From Oscillospiraceae bacterium (GTDB lineage Bacteria; Bacillota; Clostridia; Oscillospirales; Ruminococcaceae): 55,286 nucleotides of DNA. How positions within the stretch are numbered: the stretch's first letter is position 1; every line of letters starts with the position of its first letter. A program made the position numbers and the translations under genes. The stretch covers positions 1-55,286 of the forward strand of contig JAHHTS010000007.1 in the NCBI GenBank assembly GCA_020024475.1. The letters are read 5' to 3'. The notes under the pieces are model-generated. The model was given only the letters and a program-made list of their open reading frames with translations. It was not told where the DNA came from and made no database searches. Positions 8,366-16,699 of the stretch are shown here, piece after piece.

Positions 8366-9412
8366 TTGCAAAAAATAACAAAAATTTTTAATACAGCTCT
8401 ATTTTTTCTTCCCGCAATAATTTTAATAAGTATTCTTTCGCTTATTCCAAGAATTGTAGTAAGTGCAATAAATCCATTAGGATCATTTGAATACTTGAAA
8501 AACGTTTCCATCACAAATATCGCAAATGGTGTTAATCCATTTAAAGACTTCTCGTTCGATTTTTTATCCGAGAAAAAAAATGATACAAGCCATTCTAATT
8601 CTTCCAATTCTATAAATCCTAATTACAATGTCAGTGAAGAATTTTTCGCAAGTCAAGAAAGTAATATTGTTATTAAAAAAGATGAATGTTATGTAAAAAA
8701 CTTAACTCACTTAAATTCATCGGAAGTAAAAAGCATCATGCTTTCACCAGTTGGATTCAAAGCAGAAAAAAACAGTGACAATCCGCAAATACTTATCATG
8801 CATACCCATGCCACCGAAAGTTATGTTCCTACAGCTGATATGCCATTTAACCCTAATTATGCTTACAGAAATACTGATACAAACTTAAACATGGTAGCAG
8901 TTGGAAAAGTTATGACTGATACTTTGAATAAACTTGGATATAATACAATTCAAGACTCCACACTGCATGACTACCCTTCATATAATGGTAGCTACGATAA
9001 AAGCAAAGAAACTGTCAAAAAATATTTAGAAAAATATCCATCTATAAAAATTGTGCTTGATATTCATAGAGATGCCGTAGAACGAAGCGGAACAATTATA
9101 AGTCCTACTGTAACTTTAGACGGTACAAAATACGCCCAAATTATGATTATCAGTGGGGCTGACAACGGATATATGAATATGCCAAATTACAAGGAAAATC
9201 TAAAATTTGCCACCACAGTGCAAAATCAAATATCAAAAACATACCCAAATCTTGCTCGTCCTATTTTATTCGACTATCGCAATTATAATCAGCAACTTAC
9301 AACAGGTAGTATATTAGTAGAAATAGGAACTCATGGATCTACATTAAGTCAAGCAAAAAACTCTGGCCGAGCATTCGCCGAATGTCTAGCAAAAGCACTA
9401 GATAATATGTAA
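8366..9412 (+). CDS. spoIIP: Stage II sporulation protein P, engulfment peptidoglycan hydrolase
   Basis: The 348-aa protein has one N-terminal membrane anchor (about residues 5-30), a low-complexity Ser/Asn linker, and a C-terminal amidase_3-like SpoIIP domain. The signature 'ILIMHTHATESYVP' carries the metal-binding His and Glu. Further landmarks are 'NMVAVGKVMTDTLNKLGYNT', 'IVLDIHRDAV' and 'SILVEIGTHGSTLSQA'. SpoIIP cleaves peptide stems and, with SpoIID and SpoIIM, drives mother-cell membrane migration. The start is a TTG, chosen because GGTGGTG lies 5 nt upstream. The rpsT-spoIIP neighbourhood is conserved in Firmicutes. Confidence 0.95.
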   Translation: MQKITKIFNTALFFLPAIILISILSLIPRIVVSAINPLGSFEYLKNVSITNIANGVNPFKDFSFDFLSEKKNDTSHSNSSNSINPNYNVSEEFFASQESNIVIKKDECYVKNLTHLNSSEVKSIMLSPVGFKAEKNSDNPQILIMHTHATESYVPTADMPFNPNYAYRNTDTNLNMVAVGKVMTDTLNKLGYNTIQDSTLHDYPSYNGSYDKSKETVKKYLEKYPSIKIVLDIHRDAVERSGTIISPTVTLDGTKYAQIMIISGADNGYMNMPNYKENLKFATTVQNQISKTYPNLARPILFDYRNYNQQLTTGSILVEIGTHGSTLSQAKNSGRAFAECLAKALDNM

Positions 9413-9558
9413 TATATAAATTATAAAAACAAAAAGTAATATATAGATTGTTTTGAAGTTATATATTTGTATATATCATATAGAGAATACTAAATCAAAG
9501 AATACTAAATCTATACGAAAAATTTATCCAAATTTTGTAAAATAATTGCATTTACCTA

Positions 9559-9596
9559 TTGACATTTAAAACTTAATGGTATATTATATCATTAAG
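9559..9596 (+). promoter_or_regulatory. perR promoter with overlapping palindromic operator
   Basis: TTGACA (9559-9564) and TATTAT (9582-9587) are 17 bp apart, a near-ideal sigma-A promoter. An inverted repeat CTTAATG...CATTAAG (9572-9596, 11-bp centre) covers the -10, the expected place for Fur/PerR autorepression. It is not the exact Bacillus Per box. Confidence 0.65.
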
Positions 9597-9630
9597 ATAC
9601 CTACCATGGTGTCAAAAGGGAGAAAAGTTA

Positions 9631-10029
9631 ATGAATCAAAGAAACACATTTCAGCGAACTTTGACACTCGATGCTGTTTTTGCATTGGCTAACCATCCTA
9701 CAGCTGATGATGTTTATAACTATCTACATCAGCAATATCCACAGATAAGTCGTACAACTGTATATCGCAATCTGAATAAACTTTGTGATTCGAACGATCT
9801 TGCAAGGGTGAAAATATTTGGTTCTGCAGATAGGTTTGACCATAATCTTATACCTCACTATCATTTCAAATGTAATATATGTGGTGAAGTGTGTGATTTA
9901 AACATACCTTATATGGTAGAAATCAATGACATGTGTCATGGTATTGGCGGCAGAGAGGTGAACGCTCACCAAATTCTATTTGACGGCACTTGCAAAAGTT
10001 GCCTAGAAAAATCAAAACATGCTATTTAG
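9631..10029 (+). CDS. perR: Fur-family peroxide-stress regulator, PerR-like
   Basis: The 132-aa protein has a winged-helix domain with 'ADDVYNYLHQQYPQISRTTVYRNLNKL', the Fur/PerR recognition helix. The dimerisation half carries structural zinc cysteines in CNIC and CKSC pairs, and a 'HYHFKC' metal segment. PerR senses H2O2 through Fe-catalysed histidine oxidation and derepresses detoxification genes. The immediately following rubrerythrin gene (42 bp away) supports PerR over Fur or Zur. It is probably autoregulated through the palindrome over its promoter. The N-terminus is slightly short compared with Bacillus PerR. Confidence 0.85.
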   Translation: MNQRNTFQRTLTLDAVFALANHPTADDVYNYLHQQYPQISRTTVYRNLNKLCDSNDLARVKIFGSADRFDHNLIPHYHFKCNICGEVCDLNIPYMVEINDMCHGIGGREVNAHQILFDGTCKSCLEKSKHAI

Positions 10030-10071
10030 CGTTAAATAGTATTTTACATTAAAACTTGGAGGAAATTTACT

Positions 10072-10611
10072 ATGAATTTGAAAGGTACAAAAACAGAAGC
10101 AAACTTGATGGCAGCATTTGCTGGTGAAAGCCAGGCAAGAAACAAATACACATATTATGCTTCACAAGCTAAAAAAGAAGGTTACAACCAGATTTCTGAC
10201 CTCTTTATTGAAACAGCTAACAACGAAAAAGAACACGCAAAAATTTGGTTCAAACTTCTTCATAATGACAGTATTCCATCAACAATCGAAAACTTGAAAG
10301 ATGCAGCTGCTGGTGAAAACTATGAACACACAGAAATGTACACACAAATGGCTGCTGATGCTAAAGAAGAAGGTTTTACAAAAATTGCTTACCTATTTGA
10401 AGCAGTAGCAAAAATTGAAAAAGATCACGAAGAAAGATACCTCAAACTACTCTCAAATATTGAAAATGATAAAGTTTTTGAAAAAGAAGAACAGGTTGCA
10501 TGGTACTGCTCAAACTGTGGTCATGTTCATTATGGCCCTAAAGCTCCTGTAGTTTGCCCAGTTTGTGCACATCCACAGGCTTACTTCGAAATGAAAAAGA
10601 CAAACTTCTAA
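10072..10611 (+). CDS. rbr: Rubrerythrin
   Basis: The 179-aa cytoplasmic non-haem iron peroxidase reduces H2O2 with electrons from NAD(P)H via rubredoxin. The ferritin-like di-iron domain shows 'AFAGESQARNKY', 'NNEKEHAKIW' and 'KIEKDHEERYLKLL', supplying the Glu and His ligands. The last 40 residues are a rubredoxin-like centre with 'WYCSNCGHVHYG' and 'CPVCAHPQAYF', the two CxxC pairs for one iron. Length fits a standard rubrerythrin. It is co-transcribed with perR and ends in a terminator. Strongly biased codons suggest abundant expression. Confidence 0.96.
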   Translation: MNLKGTKTEANLMAAFAGESQARNKYTYYASQAKKEGYNQISDLFIETANNEKEHAKIWFKLLHNDSIPSTIENLKDAAAGENYEHTEMYTQMAADAKEEGFTKIAYLFEAVAKIEKDHEERYLKLLSNIENDKVFEKEEQVAWYCSNCGHVHYGPKAPVVCPVCAHPQAYFEMKKTNF

Positions 10612-10652
10612 TTTAAAATTAAATAATAATCCATATATTACTATATAAAAAC

Positions 10653-10682
10653 AAAACAGACAGTTTAATTACTGTCTGTTTT
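10653..10682. terminator. Bidirectional terminator between rubrerythrin and spoVT
   Basis: AAAACAGACAGT and ACTGTCTGTTTT form a 12-bp stem with a 6-nt loop. Confidence 0.9.
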
Positions 10683-10684
10683 TT

Positions 10685-11224
10685 CTATGGTTGAAGATTT
10701 TCAGCTAATAGTGTTGCAGTTAAAACTAACAATTTTTTCTGTCCATCACTCAGAATTTGGTCATGCTCCGACAGAAGTGATACCGTACCCGCACAGTCCC
10801 CCCCAGTTATTATAGGTGTAATACCAACCGCTCCAAGTTCTGCCCCGCTATAAACAAAAATCTTTTTTTCATTAGGAAACTGTTTAAAATATGACATTCT
10901 TGACACAGAAATATCCTCTACTTCACTAGTTATATCTCTACCTAAAGCTTCTTTTTTACCTGGTCCAGCATATGATACAACCTTATCGCCATCACATATC
11001 ACACAGCTTAAACCACTGATTTTATACAAACTATCAGCATATTTTTGACTCAAAGAAGTCATACTGTCCATCATAGAATATTTTCTTAATATTATTTCAC
11101 CATCAGCATCAATAAATATTTCTAGTGGATCTCCTTCTTTCATTCTCATTGTTCTTCTTATTTCTTTAGGAATAACTATTCTTCCTAAATCATCTATCCT
11201 TCTTACAACTCCAGTGGCTCTCAT
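10685..11224 (-). CDS. spoVT: Stage V sporulation protein T, AbrB-type forespore regulator
   Basis: The 179-aa protein opens with the AbrB swapped-hairpin DNA-binding domain 'MRATGVVRRIDDLGRIVIPK' and 'EIRRTMRMKEGDPLEIF', nearly invariant in SpoVT. The C-terminal 120 residues form a GAF-like domain ('LSCVICDGDKVVSYAGPGKK', 'GGDCAGTVSLLS'). SpoVT modulates sigma-G-dependent genes in the forespore, including spoVA-class targets, and affects spore properties. Length matches the Bacillus protein. The ATG follows AAGGAG. The full GAF domain distinguishes it from short AbrB proteins. Confidence 0.95.
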   Translation of the reverse strand: MRATGVVRRIDDLGRIVIPKEIRRTMRMKEGDPLEIFIDADGEIILRKYSMMDSMTSLSQKYADSLYKISGLSCVICDGDKVVSYAGPGKKEALGRDITSEVEDISVSRMSYFKQFPNEKKIFVYSGAELGAVGITPIITGGDCAGTVSLLSEHDQILSDGQKKLLVLTATLLAENLQP

Positions 11225-11313
11225 AAAACATCTCCTTAAAGTATTTGCTTTTATAATAGTTTAGGAATTATAATTCATATTATACATATTCGTATTTTTA
11301 TTAAAATTTTTAT

Positions 11314-11350
11314 AAAATAAAAGCGGTCAACCATATAGTTGACCGCTTTT
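11314..11350 (-). terminator. Terminator of tRNA-Arg
   Basis: AAAAGCGGTCAAC and GTTGACCGCTTTT form a 13-bp stem immediately after the tRNA 3' end, followed on the minus strand by a T-rich run. Confidence 0.88.
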
Positions 11351-11426
11351 GGTGCGCTAGAAGGGACTCGAACCCCTGACCTCTTGATTCGTAGTCAAGC
11401 ACTCTATCCAGCTGAGCTACTAGCGC
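11350..11426 (-). tRNA. tRNA-Arg (anticodon ACG)
   Basis: On the minus strand the acceptor GCGCTAG pairs with CTAGCGC, followed by an A discriminator and encoded CCA. The D arm 'AGCTCAGCTGGATAGAG', the anticodon stem CTTGA/TCAAG with loop CTACGAA, and the T arm 'GGGGTTCGAGTCCC' are all canonical. The anticodon ACG would be edited to ICG and read CGU, CGC and CGA. Confidence 0.97.
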
Positions 11427-11919
11427 TAATGCATTAATGATTATACCATCAAATATTCTAATAGTCAATACATTTTAACAATATTTTTATATTTATTTTA
11501 TATGAAAATAAAATTTGATACAAAAATTGCTTTATTATTAACACTATATTAAATGCTGATACAATATTGTAAAACTTAAATAATAACATAAACAAATATG
11601 AAAATCTATGTAATTATCCCATAACAGTAATAAAATTATAGTATATTAAATGATACATTACGCAAAAGTTATGTATTTGAAAAAATCATCAATGAATCTT
11701 AAGAAAATAGTAATACTATTTTTATCTAATTAAAATGAAATAATAAAAATATTTATAAGAAACTATTTATTATGTAGTCGATACTGTTATCGCCAGCTAA
11801 TACAAACAGTTACTGTAAATTTCCAAATATTAACACAAATAAACAATAAATAAAAACTCTTAATCTATTTTAATTTATTGGAAAATATTAACTAAAAAAT
11901 CACCCTTTTGCTCTTTTAT
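11427..11919. other. AT-rich non-coding stretch, nothing recognised
   Basis: Nearly 500 bp with stops in all frames, no T-rich hairpin and no tRNA-like fold. It separates the tRNA-Arg gene from the 3' end of the anion transporter gene. No conserved RNA motif was recognised by eye. Confidence 0.5.
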
Positions 11920-13365
11920 TTACATAATCAAGTTAGCAATAGGATAAGCTACAAAACAAGCAGATAATACACCAAAAATCATAAGCATAAAGCCATACTT
12001 CGCCATTTGTGTAGTTGTAGTCCAACCTGAGCCTATAGCGAAAACTATTGTTGCCATTGCTGGAGGTGTTGCGAATGCGTATGAAGCCATCATGCCTATA
12101 ATAGATGCAACTGCCCCTACATTTATTCCTGAAACTGACATACAAATAGGAAGTGCTATTGCACACACCACAGTAACAGTAACCATATTTGAAGATAAAT
12201 TTGTTTGCAACGCGGCCCACAAAGCAAATAAAAATACAAGAGCCATCACACCCATACCAGCTGTTATTGGTGCTATTTTCTCACCTATCCAAGACGTAAG
12301 GCCTATATCAGAGTTGGTCATAACATTACCAAGAGCTAAAGTTGCAGCAACCATTATAAGGCTTGCCCATGGAATTCCTTTACTAGTAGCATCTTTAAAA
12401 TTAAGAAGCGGAACTCCATCTACTGTTACAATAGCCATAGCAACAGCGCCAATAAGTGGTGGCATAGCTGTTCCAAAACTATTTATATATTCATAGACTC
12501 CTGGAAGCCACGGCTTTACTAAGCCAGGAACAACCCATAAAGCAATAACTGCGAAAAAAATTATAAGTGAATATTTTTCTCTTTTATCCATTTTAGGAAG
12601 TTCATTTTTTAAATGTGAAATATCCAGCGATTTTAATAAAGATAAATCTGGCTTTAAAATAAATTTAAAAATCATCATCATTATTATAACAAGAATAAGT
12701 CCAGTAGGAATACCCATTGCCATATATTGTGCATAACTTATTACATTTCCTGTTGATGTAGTATAGTACCCCATAGCCATAAGTGGAAATACATGAGCGA
12801 TAGGAGTCATTCCTGCACTAATTGATGAGCAAAAAACCATACCCATCATCATCATGCTGGATATTTTATCCCCTTTTTCAAGACCTAAAACAGTAAATAT
12901 CTCTTCTGTTATAGCTATCATAATAACAACCAGCACTGTTGGTGACATAAATGAGCCAAGAAATAGTGTACTAGCAAAATACAGTATTATAAAAAGCCAT
13001 GGACTTTTTTGTGCTGTTTTTGAAGTTATAAATGTTATTGCACAACGGCGTATAAACGGTGTTTGACTCAATGTATAGGTACACATAAATGTGAACATAA
13101 GAAACGCAAAAGTTGCATTACCCATTCCAGAAGACAATATTCCGTTCATTTTTACACCTGGAACAAATGCTAATGCCGCTAAACATAGCATACTCGGCCA
13201 GTCAATCGAGATTGCCATCCATAAAATTAAAACTCCAAAAAAAATACCTACTACTTGCATAGCTGGCTGCGACAGCCCCCGAGGAGCGGGGACAAATTTA
13301 AAAAACATTATAAACATCATAGAAACCAAAATTATTAGTCCCCTATTTTTAGATGTTGATTTCAT
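11920..13365 (-). CDS. DASS/SLC13-family anion:sodium symporter-like permease
   Basis: The 481-aa polytopic membrane protein has around 12 hydrophobic segments. It resembles divalent-anion:Na+ symporters that import dicarboxylates, citrate or sulfate: paired repeat halves with a 'GSFMSPTVLVVIMIAI' helix hairpin in the first half and 'TNLSSNMVTVTVVCAIALPI' in the second, the latter matching the SNT-like ligand site. Substrate cannot be read. It sits downstream of an M24 peptidase on the same strand with 55 bp between them, and a strong hairpin in that gap may reduce read-through. The ATG follows AGGAGG. Confidence 0.82.
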   Translation of the reverse strand: MKSTSKNRGLIILVSMMFIMFFKFVPAPRGLSQPAMQVVGIFFGVLILWMAISIDWPSMLCLAALAFVPGVKMNGILSSGMGNATFAFLMFTFMCTYTLSQTPFIRRCAITFITSKTAQKSPWLFIILYFASTLFLGSFMSPTVLVVIMIAITEEIFTVLGLEKGDKISSMMMMGMVFCSSISAGMTPIAHVFPLMAMGYYTTSTGNVISYAQYMAMGIPTGLILVIIMMMIFKFILKPDLSLLKSLDISHLKNELPKMDKREKYSLIIFFAVIALWVVPGLVKPWLPGVYEYINSFGTAMPPLIGAVAMAIVTVDGVPLLNFKDATSKGIPWASLIMVAATLALGNVMTNSDIGLTSWIGEKIAPITAGMGVMALVFLFALWAALQTNLSSNMVTVTVVCAIALPICMSVSGINVGAVASIIGMMASYAFATPPAMATIVFAIGSGWTTTTQMAKYGFMLMIFGVLSACFVAYPIANLIM

Positions 13366-13383
13366 CTTTTTACCTCCTAAAAT

Positions 13384-13413
13384 ATTATCATTCCGAAAAA
13401 TCGGAATGATAAT
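13384..13413. repeat. Perfect 13-bp hairpin between the M24 peptidase and transporter genes
   Basis: ATTATCATTCCGA and TCGGAATGATAAT pair without mismatch around an AAAA loop. It is not followed by a long T-run on the minus strand, so it is better read as an intercistronic attenuator, RNA-stability element or operator than a standard terminator. Confidence 0.65.
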
Positions 13414-13420
13414 AAAATAC

Positions 13421-14509
13421 TTATAATTCTATTAGTTCTCTTGTGGTTCTAGTAAGATTTTCGGTGCCCATTTTTGAAATGTATAGCAAATCTTCTATTC
13501 GGATACCAAACTTACCACTAATATAAATACCAGGTTCCATAGTTACTACATTTCCTGTTGCAAGAATATCCTTTGAATCTTGTGACAGATGTGGACCTTC
13601 GAAAAGCTGAATTCCTATACCATGCCCCAGTGCATGGCGAAAATAATTTCGATAACCGCTTTCTTCTATATAGTTGCGAATTTCAGTATCAGCAGCACGA
13701 CCTGAAACACCATTTTTAATATATCTTTGACCAATAATACAAGCGTTTTGAACTATTCTATATGCTTTTTTAAACTCATCACTAGCTTTGCCAACAACAA
13801 TAGTTCTCGCCATATCACTTCGATATCCATTATACACAGCACCAAACTCAAGCATAATATTATCGCCTTTATCTATAACTTTATCAGTTGCTCTGCCATG
13901 TATAAGGCTTGAGTTTGAACCTGAAACACAACAAATATGATATTTTTCAAGATCTGAACCATTTTCAAGCATTAACTGTACTAGCTTTGCCTGAACTTGT
14001 TTTTCGGTCATCCCTGGCTTTATGTAATTGATTAAGTCTTCAAAACTTTTCTCGTTAATTCTTTGTGCAGTCTTGATGTTTTCAACTTCTTCCAAGTCTT
14101 TTACAAGTCGTAATTTATCAAGTTGTGTTTTTAGTGGTTGCACTTTTGCGTAAAGTGCATTTTCCATACTTAGATAATCCTCGTGACTTATCGCATTGCT
14201 TTCAAGCAGAACCACTTTAATTTTATCAGACTGAATTATTTCATTTATAAACATAGCATACTCTGAACTATTGTTTACTGTCCTAACTGTAAAACCTTGA
14301 GGTGAAAGCTGTCTTGTAGCAATTTCTTCATATCTCCGGTCTGCCAAAAAATACCTATTCCCCTGTTTTGTTATAACAACCCATCCTTCACTAGTAGAAA
14401 GACCAGTTAGATACCTTCTGCTCTCTTCGCTTGCTACAATACAGGCGTCTGCCTTTATAAGATCTAGTATTCGTCGCAGTTTATCTGCTCTTGCTATAAG
14501 TGAAAACAT
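13421..14509 (-). CDS. M24-family Xaa-Pro peptidase-like protein with altered active-site residues
   Basis: The 362-aa protein has the aminopeptidase P layout: an N-terminal creatinase-like domain with 'ADACIVASEESRRYLTGLST' style start, and a pita-bread domain from about residue 130. Conserved pieces are 'NSSLIHGRAT', 'RSDMART', 'HALGHGIGI', 'TMEPGIYI' and 'GIRIEDLLYI'. Two expected residues differ. The first metal-ligand Asp of LDFGA is Glu ('MLEFGAVY'), and the His of GLxxHExP is Phe ('QLFEGP'). Activity is therefore uncertain; it may be a modified peptidase or a creatinase-like hydrolase. The ATG follows GGGGAG. It is first gene of a pair with the transporter. Confidence 0.82.
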   Translation of the reverse strand: MFSLIARADKLRRILDLIKADACIVASEESRRYLTGLSTSEGWVVITKQGNRYFLADRRYEEIATRQLSPQGFTVRTVNNSSEYAMFINEIIQSDKIKVVLLESNAISHEDYLSMENALYAKVQPLKTQLDKLRLVKDLEEVENIKTAQRINEKSFEDLINYIKPGMTEKQVQAKLVQLMLENGSDLEKYHICCVSGSNSSLIHGRATDKVIDKGDNIMLEFGAVYNGYRSDMARTIVVGKASDEFKKAYRIVQNACIIGQRYIKNGVSGRAADTEIRNYIEESGYRNYFRHALGHGIGIQLFEGPHLSQDSKDILATGNVVTMEPGIYISGKFGIRIEDLLYISKMGTENLTRTTRELIEL

Positions 14510-14522
14510 TTTTTCTCCCCAA

Positions 14523-14552
14523 TATTACATCTTTAACTTGATGTAGTAATCT
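14523..14552. repeat. Inverted repeat in the M24 peptidase leader
   Basis: ATTACATC and GATGTAGTAAT pair around TTTAACTT just upstream of the peptidase ribosome site. It could be a leader hairpin or an operator; its function is unknown. Confidence 0.4.
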
Positions 14553-14691
14553 TGTAATTGTATAATATTTCTATAAAACAAAAAATTATAACCTAAGTTA
14601 ATAATATTTAACATTATTATATCATACTATGTTTTTTTTGTTTAATCAATACCGTTTTATTTTTGACTAATAAACTTTTGGAGATATAAAT

Positions 14692-15264
14692 ATGTATACA
14701 CTTGTAACTGATAGAATGTACTTAACCCTATCAACTCCTAAATTGGCAGCTGAAGTTGCAGATTTTAATTTAAGAAACAAAGAAGCTCTAGCTGACACAG
14801 AGCCTGCTCGTCCAGCTTCTTACTACACAAAAAAAGGTCGGAAAGAATATCTAAAGATAGACTATAAAGATTCTATGCGAGGTAGTGAATTTCGATACTA
14901 TTTAACTATGAAGGGAAGCAAAAAAATAATTGGAACAGTATGTATAGCATCAATTCTTTTTGGGAGTGTAAAAAGCTGTACTCTTTCTTATAAAATGGAC
15001 AAAGACTGGCAGAACATGGGACTTTGTAGTGAAGCAGTTGCAGAAATCATTCATCTCGCTTTTGAAGTTTTACAGCTTCATCGTATAGAAGCACTTGTTA
15101 TGCCAAGAAATGAAAAAAGTCTTCGGATTATGAAAAAATTTGGATTTCAACAAGAAGGTCTTGCTAGGAAATGCTTGGAAGTAAATCAAGTATGGGAAGA
15201 CCACTATTATTTTGCTTTATTAAATGATAAAATAAGTGCTAAACAAAAATATGCAGATAAATAA
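14692..15264 (+). CDS. GNAT-family N-acetyltransferase (RimJ/RimL type)
   Basis: The 190-aa protein shows the acetyl-CoA-binding region 'DWQNMGLCSEAVAEIIHLAF', corresponding to the (Q/R)xxGx(G/A) loop, and the following 'HRIEALVMPRNEKSLRIMKKFGFQQEG' that is typical of RimJ/RimL-like enzymes. These acetylate ribosomal-protein N-termini, antibiotics or other amines; the substrate here is not known. The ATG follows TTGGAG. It stands alone, divergent from the peptidase gene, and shares a convergent terminator with the spoVA operon. Confidence 0.88.
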   Translation: MYTLVTDRMYLTLSTPKLAAEVADFNLRNKEALADTEPARPASYYTKKGRKEYLKIDYKDSMRGSEFRYYLTMKGSKKIIGTVCIASILFGSVKSCTLSYKMDKDWQNMGLCSEAVAEIIHLAFEVLQLHRIEALVMPRNEKSLRIMKKFGFQQEGLARKCLEVNQVWEDHYYFALLNDKISAKQKYADK

Positions 15265-15300
15265 TCATCTAATAAACACAAAAATATTTATCAAGCAATA

Positions 15301-15334
15301 AAAACGGAGATGAAATTCATTCTCCGTTTTTATA
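15301..15334. terminator. Bidirectional terminator between the GNAT gene and spoVAE
   Basis: AAAACGGAGA and TCTCCGTTTT form a 10-bp stem with T/A runs on both sides. Confidence 0.9.
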
Positions 15335-15337
15335 TTT

Positions 15338-15694
15338 CTAACTTTGACTTTTTGGTTTAGCCAATATAGATGCTATAAAAGCAAAAATCAAGCTTGCTCC
15401 TATACCACCAGCACAGGCGGAAAATCCACCTGTAAATATTCCTATAAACCCTTCTTTAGCTATCGCCATTTCCATACCTTTTGCCAATGTGTGACCAAAT
15501 CCAACAATTGGCACTAATGCCCCTGCACCGGCAAAATCTACAACAGGTTGCCATAATCCTAACGCTGAAAGCAATACGCCTGTCATAACGAATGTAACTA
15601 GAATCCTCGCTGGTGTCATTTTAGTAAGATCAATTAGAATTTGCCCAACTAAACATATAAGCCCTCCAACTAAAAAAGCTTTAAGATATATCAT
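15338..15694 (-). CDS. spoVAE: Stage V sporulation protein AE (SpoVAEb type)
   Basis: This 118-aa integral membrane protein has about four hydrophobic helices and the Gly-rich segments 'FAGAGALVPIVGFGHTLAKG' and 'GIFTGGFSACAGGIGASLIF' typical of SpoVAE and its paralogue SpoVAC. It is part of the inner-spore-membrane channel that takes in Ca-dipicolinate during sporulation and releases it in germination. Its ATG overlaps the spoVAD stop by 4 bp (ATGA type), indicating translational coupling. It is last in the operon. Confidence 0.95.
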   Translation of the reverse strand: MIYLKAFLVGGLICLVGQILIDLTKMTPARILVTFVMTGVLLSALGLWQPVVDFAGAGALVPIVGFGHTLAKGMEMAIAKEGFIGIFTGGFSACAGGIGASLIFAFIASILAKPKSQS

Positions 15695-16695
15695 AATAGT
15701 TTCCTTTCCGCTGTTATTTCCACAAGATGAGCTATTGAAGGTATACTTTCTTTTTGCATAGATGTTGTTGGGCTTAATAATGCGCCTGTGGACATAAACA
15801 AAACTCTTTTTAGTTTTCCATCTTTCATTTTAGGCAAAATATATGTTGACAAAACACACCCACTGCAACCACAACCAGATGCGCCACTTTGTACATTTTG
15901 ACCATGTCTATCAAAAATAAGAAGTCCACAATCCTGATGGTTATATAATTCAATTCCTTCTCTGCTCATAAGTTGTTTTAACAGATTGCTTCCAATAGAG
16001 CCTAAATCGCCTGTAAAAATAGCATCATAATCTTCTGGTTTAGTTTTACTTTCATCGAAAAAGTCTAACAGTGTTCTTGCTGCAGCAGGTGCCATTGCTG
16101 CGCCCATATTATTGGCATCCTTTATATCAAAATCTACAACTGGTCCGAAACACACCCTAGTTATACAAGGACCTTCCCCTTCTTTTTCTAAAAATACATG
16201 CGCTGCACCTGTAACCGTCCATTGTGCTGTCGGCGTACGTTTTCCACCATAAGCAAGTGGAGTTCTAAACTGTCTTTCAGCCGTGCAAAAATGGCTGCTT
16301 GCTCCTGCTATCGCATTTTCTAACAATCCAGAACCAACAAAACAAGAAGCTACTGCCATGCTTTCAGACATAGTACTACAAGCCCCATACAGCCCCACAA
16401 ATGGCATTCCTAGGTCTCTTTGTGCAAAAGTGGTAGAAGTTATCTGGTCACATAAATCCCCACCAAAAGCTATATTTACATCTTCTCGCTTTATATTCTT
16501 TTTTTCTAAAAGATAGCTAACAGAACGCTTTTGCATCTCAGTTTCAGCTTTTTCCCATGTTTCTTGACCATAATAATCATCTCGATTTGTGTAGTCAAAA
16601 TATGGTCCTAATGGACCCTCACTTTCCTTTTTTCCACAAACACTACTATATGCTGTTATATATACAGGATTTGGAAGTGTTATTACTCTTTTCAT
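15691..16695 (-). CDS. spoVAD: Stage V sporulation protein AD
   Basis: The 334-aa soluble, thiolase-fold protein binds dipicolinic acid at the inner face of the spore channel. Landmarks are 'YSSVCGKKESEGPLGPYFD', 'GLYGACSTMSESMAVASCFV' and 'QSGASGCGCSGCVLSTYILP'. The Cys in 'YGACST' occupies the ketoacyl-synthase nucleophile position, though SpoVAD is a binding protein not a synthase. Length fits the family. It lies 4 bp after spoVAC and overlaps spoVAE by 4 bp. Confidence 0.97.
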   Translation of the reverse strand: MKRVITLPNPVYITAYSSVCGKKESEGPLGPYFDYTNRDDYYGQETWEKAETEMQKRSVSYLLEKKNIKREDVNIAFGGDLCDQITSTTFAQRDLGMPFVGLYGACSTMSESMAVASCFVGSGLLENAIAGASSHFCTAERQFRTPLAYGGKRTPTAQWTVTGAAHVFLEKEGEGPCITRVCFGPVVDFDIKDANNMGAAMAPAAARTLLDFFDESKTKPEDYDAIFTGDLGSIGSNLLKQLMSREGIELYNHQDCGLLIFDRHGQNVQSGASGCGCSGCVLSTYILPKMKDGKLKRVLFMSTGALLSPTTSMQKESIPSIAHLVEITAERKLL

Positions 16696-16699
16696 ATTT

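Noticed and set aside
12092..12496. 134-codon plus-strand frame inside the anion transporter
   Set aside because: Antisense to a clear membrane protein, with no family resemblance or ribosome site.
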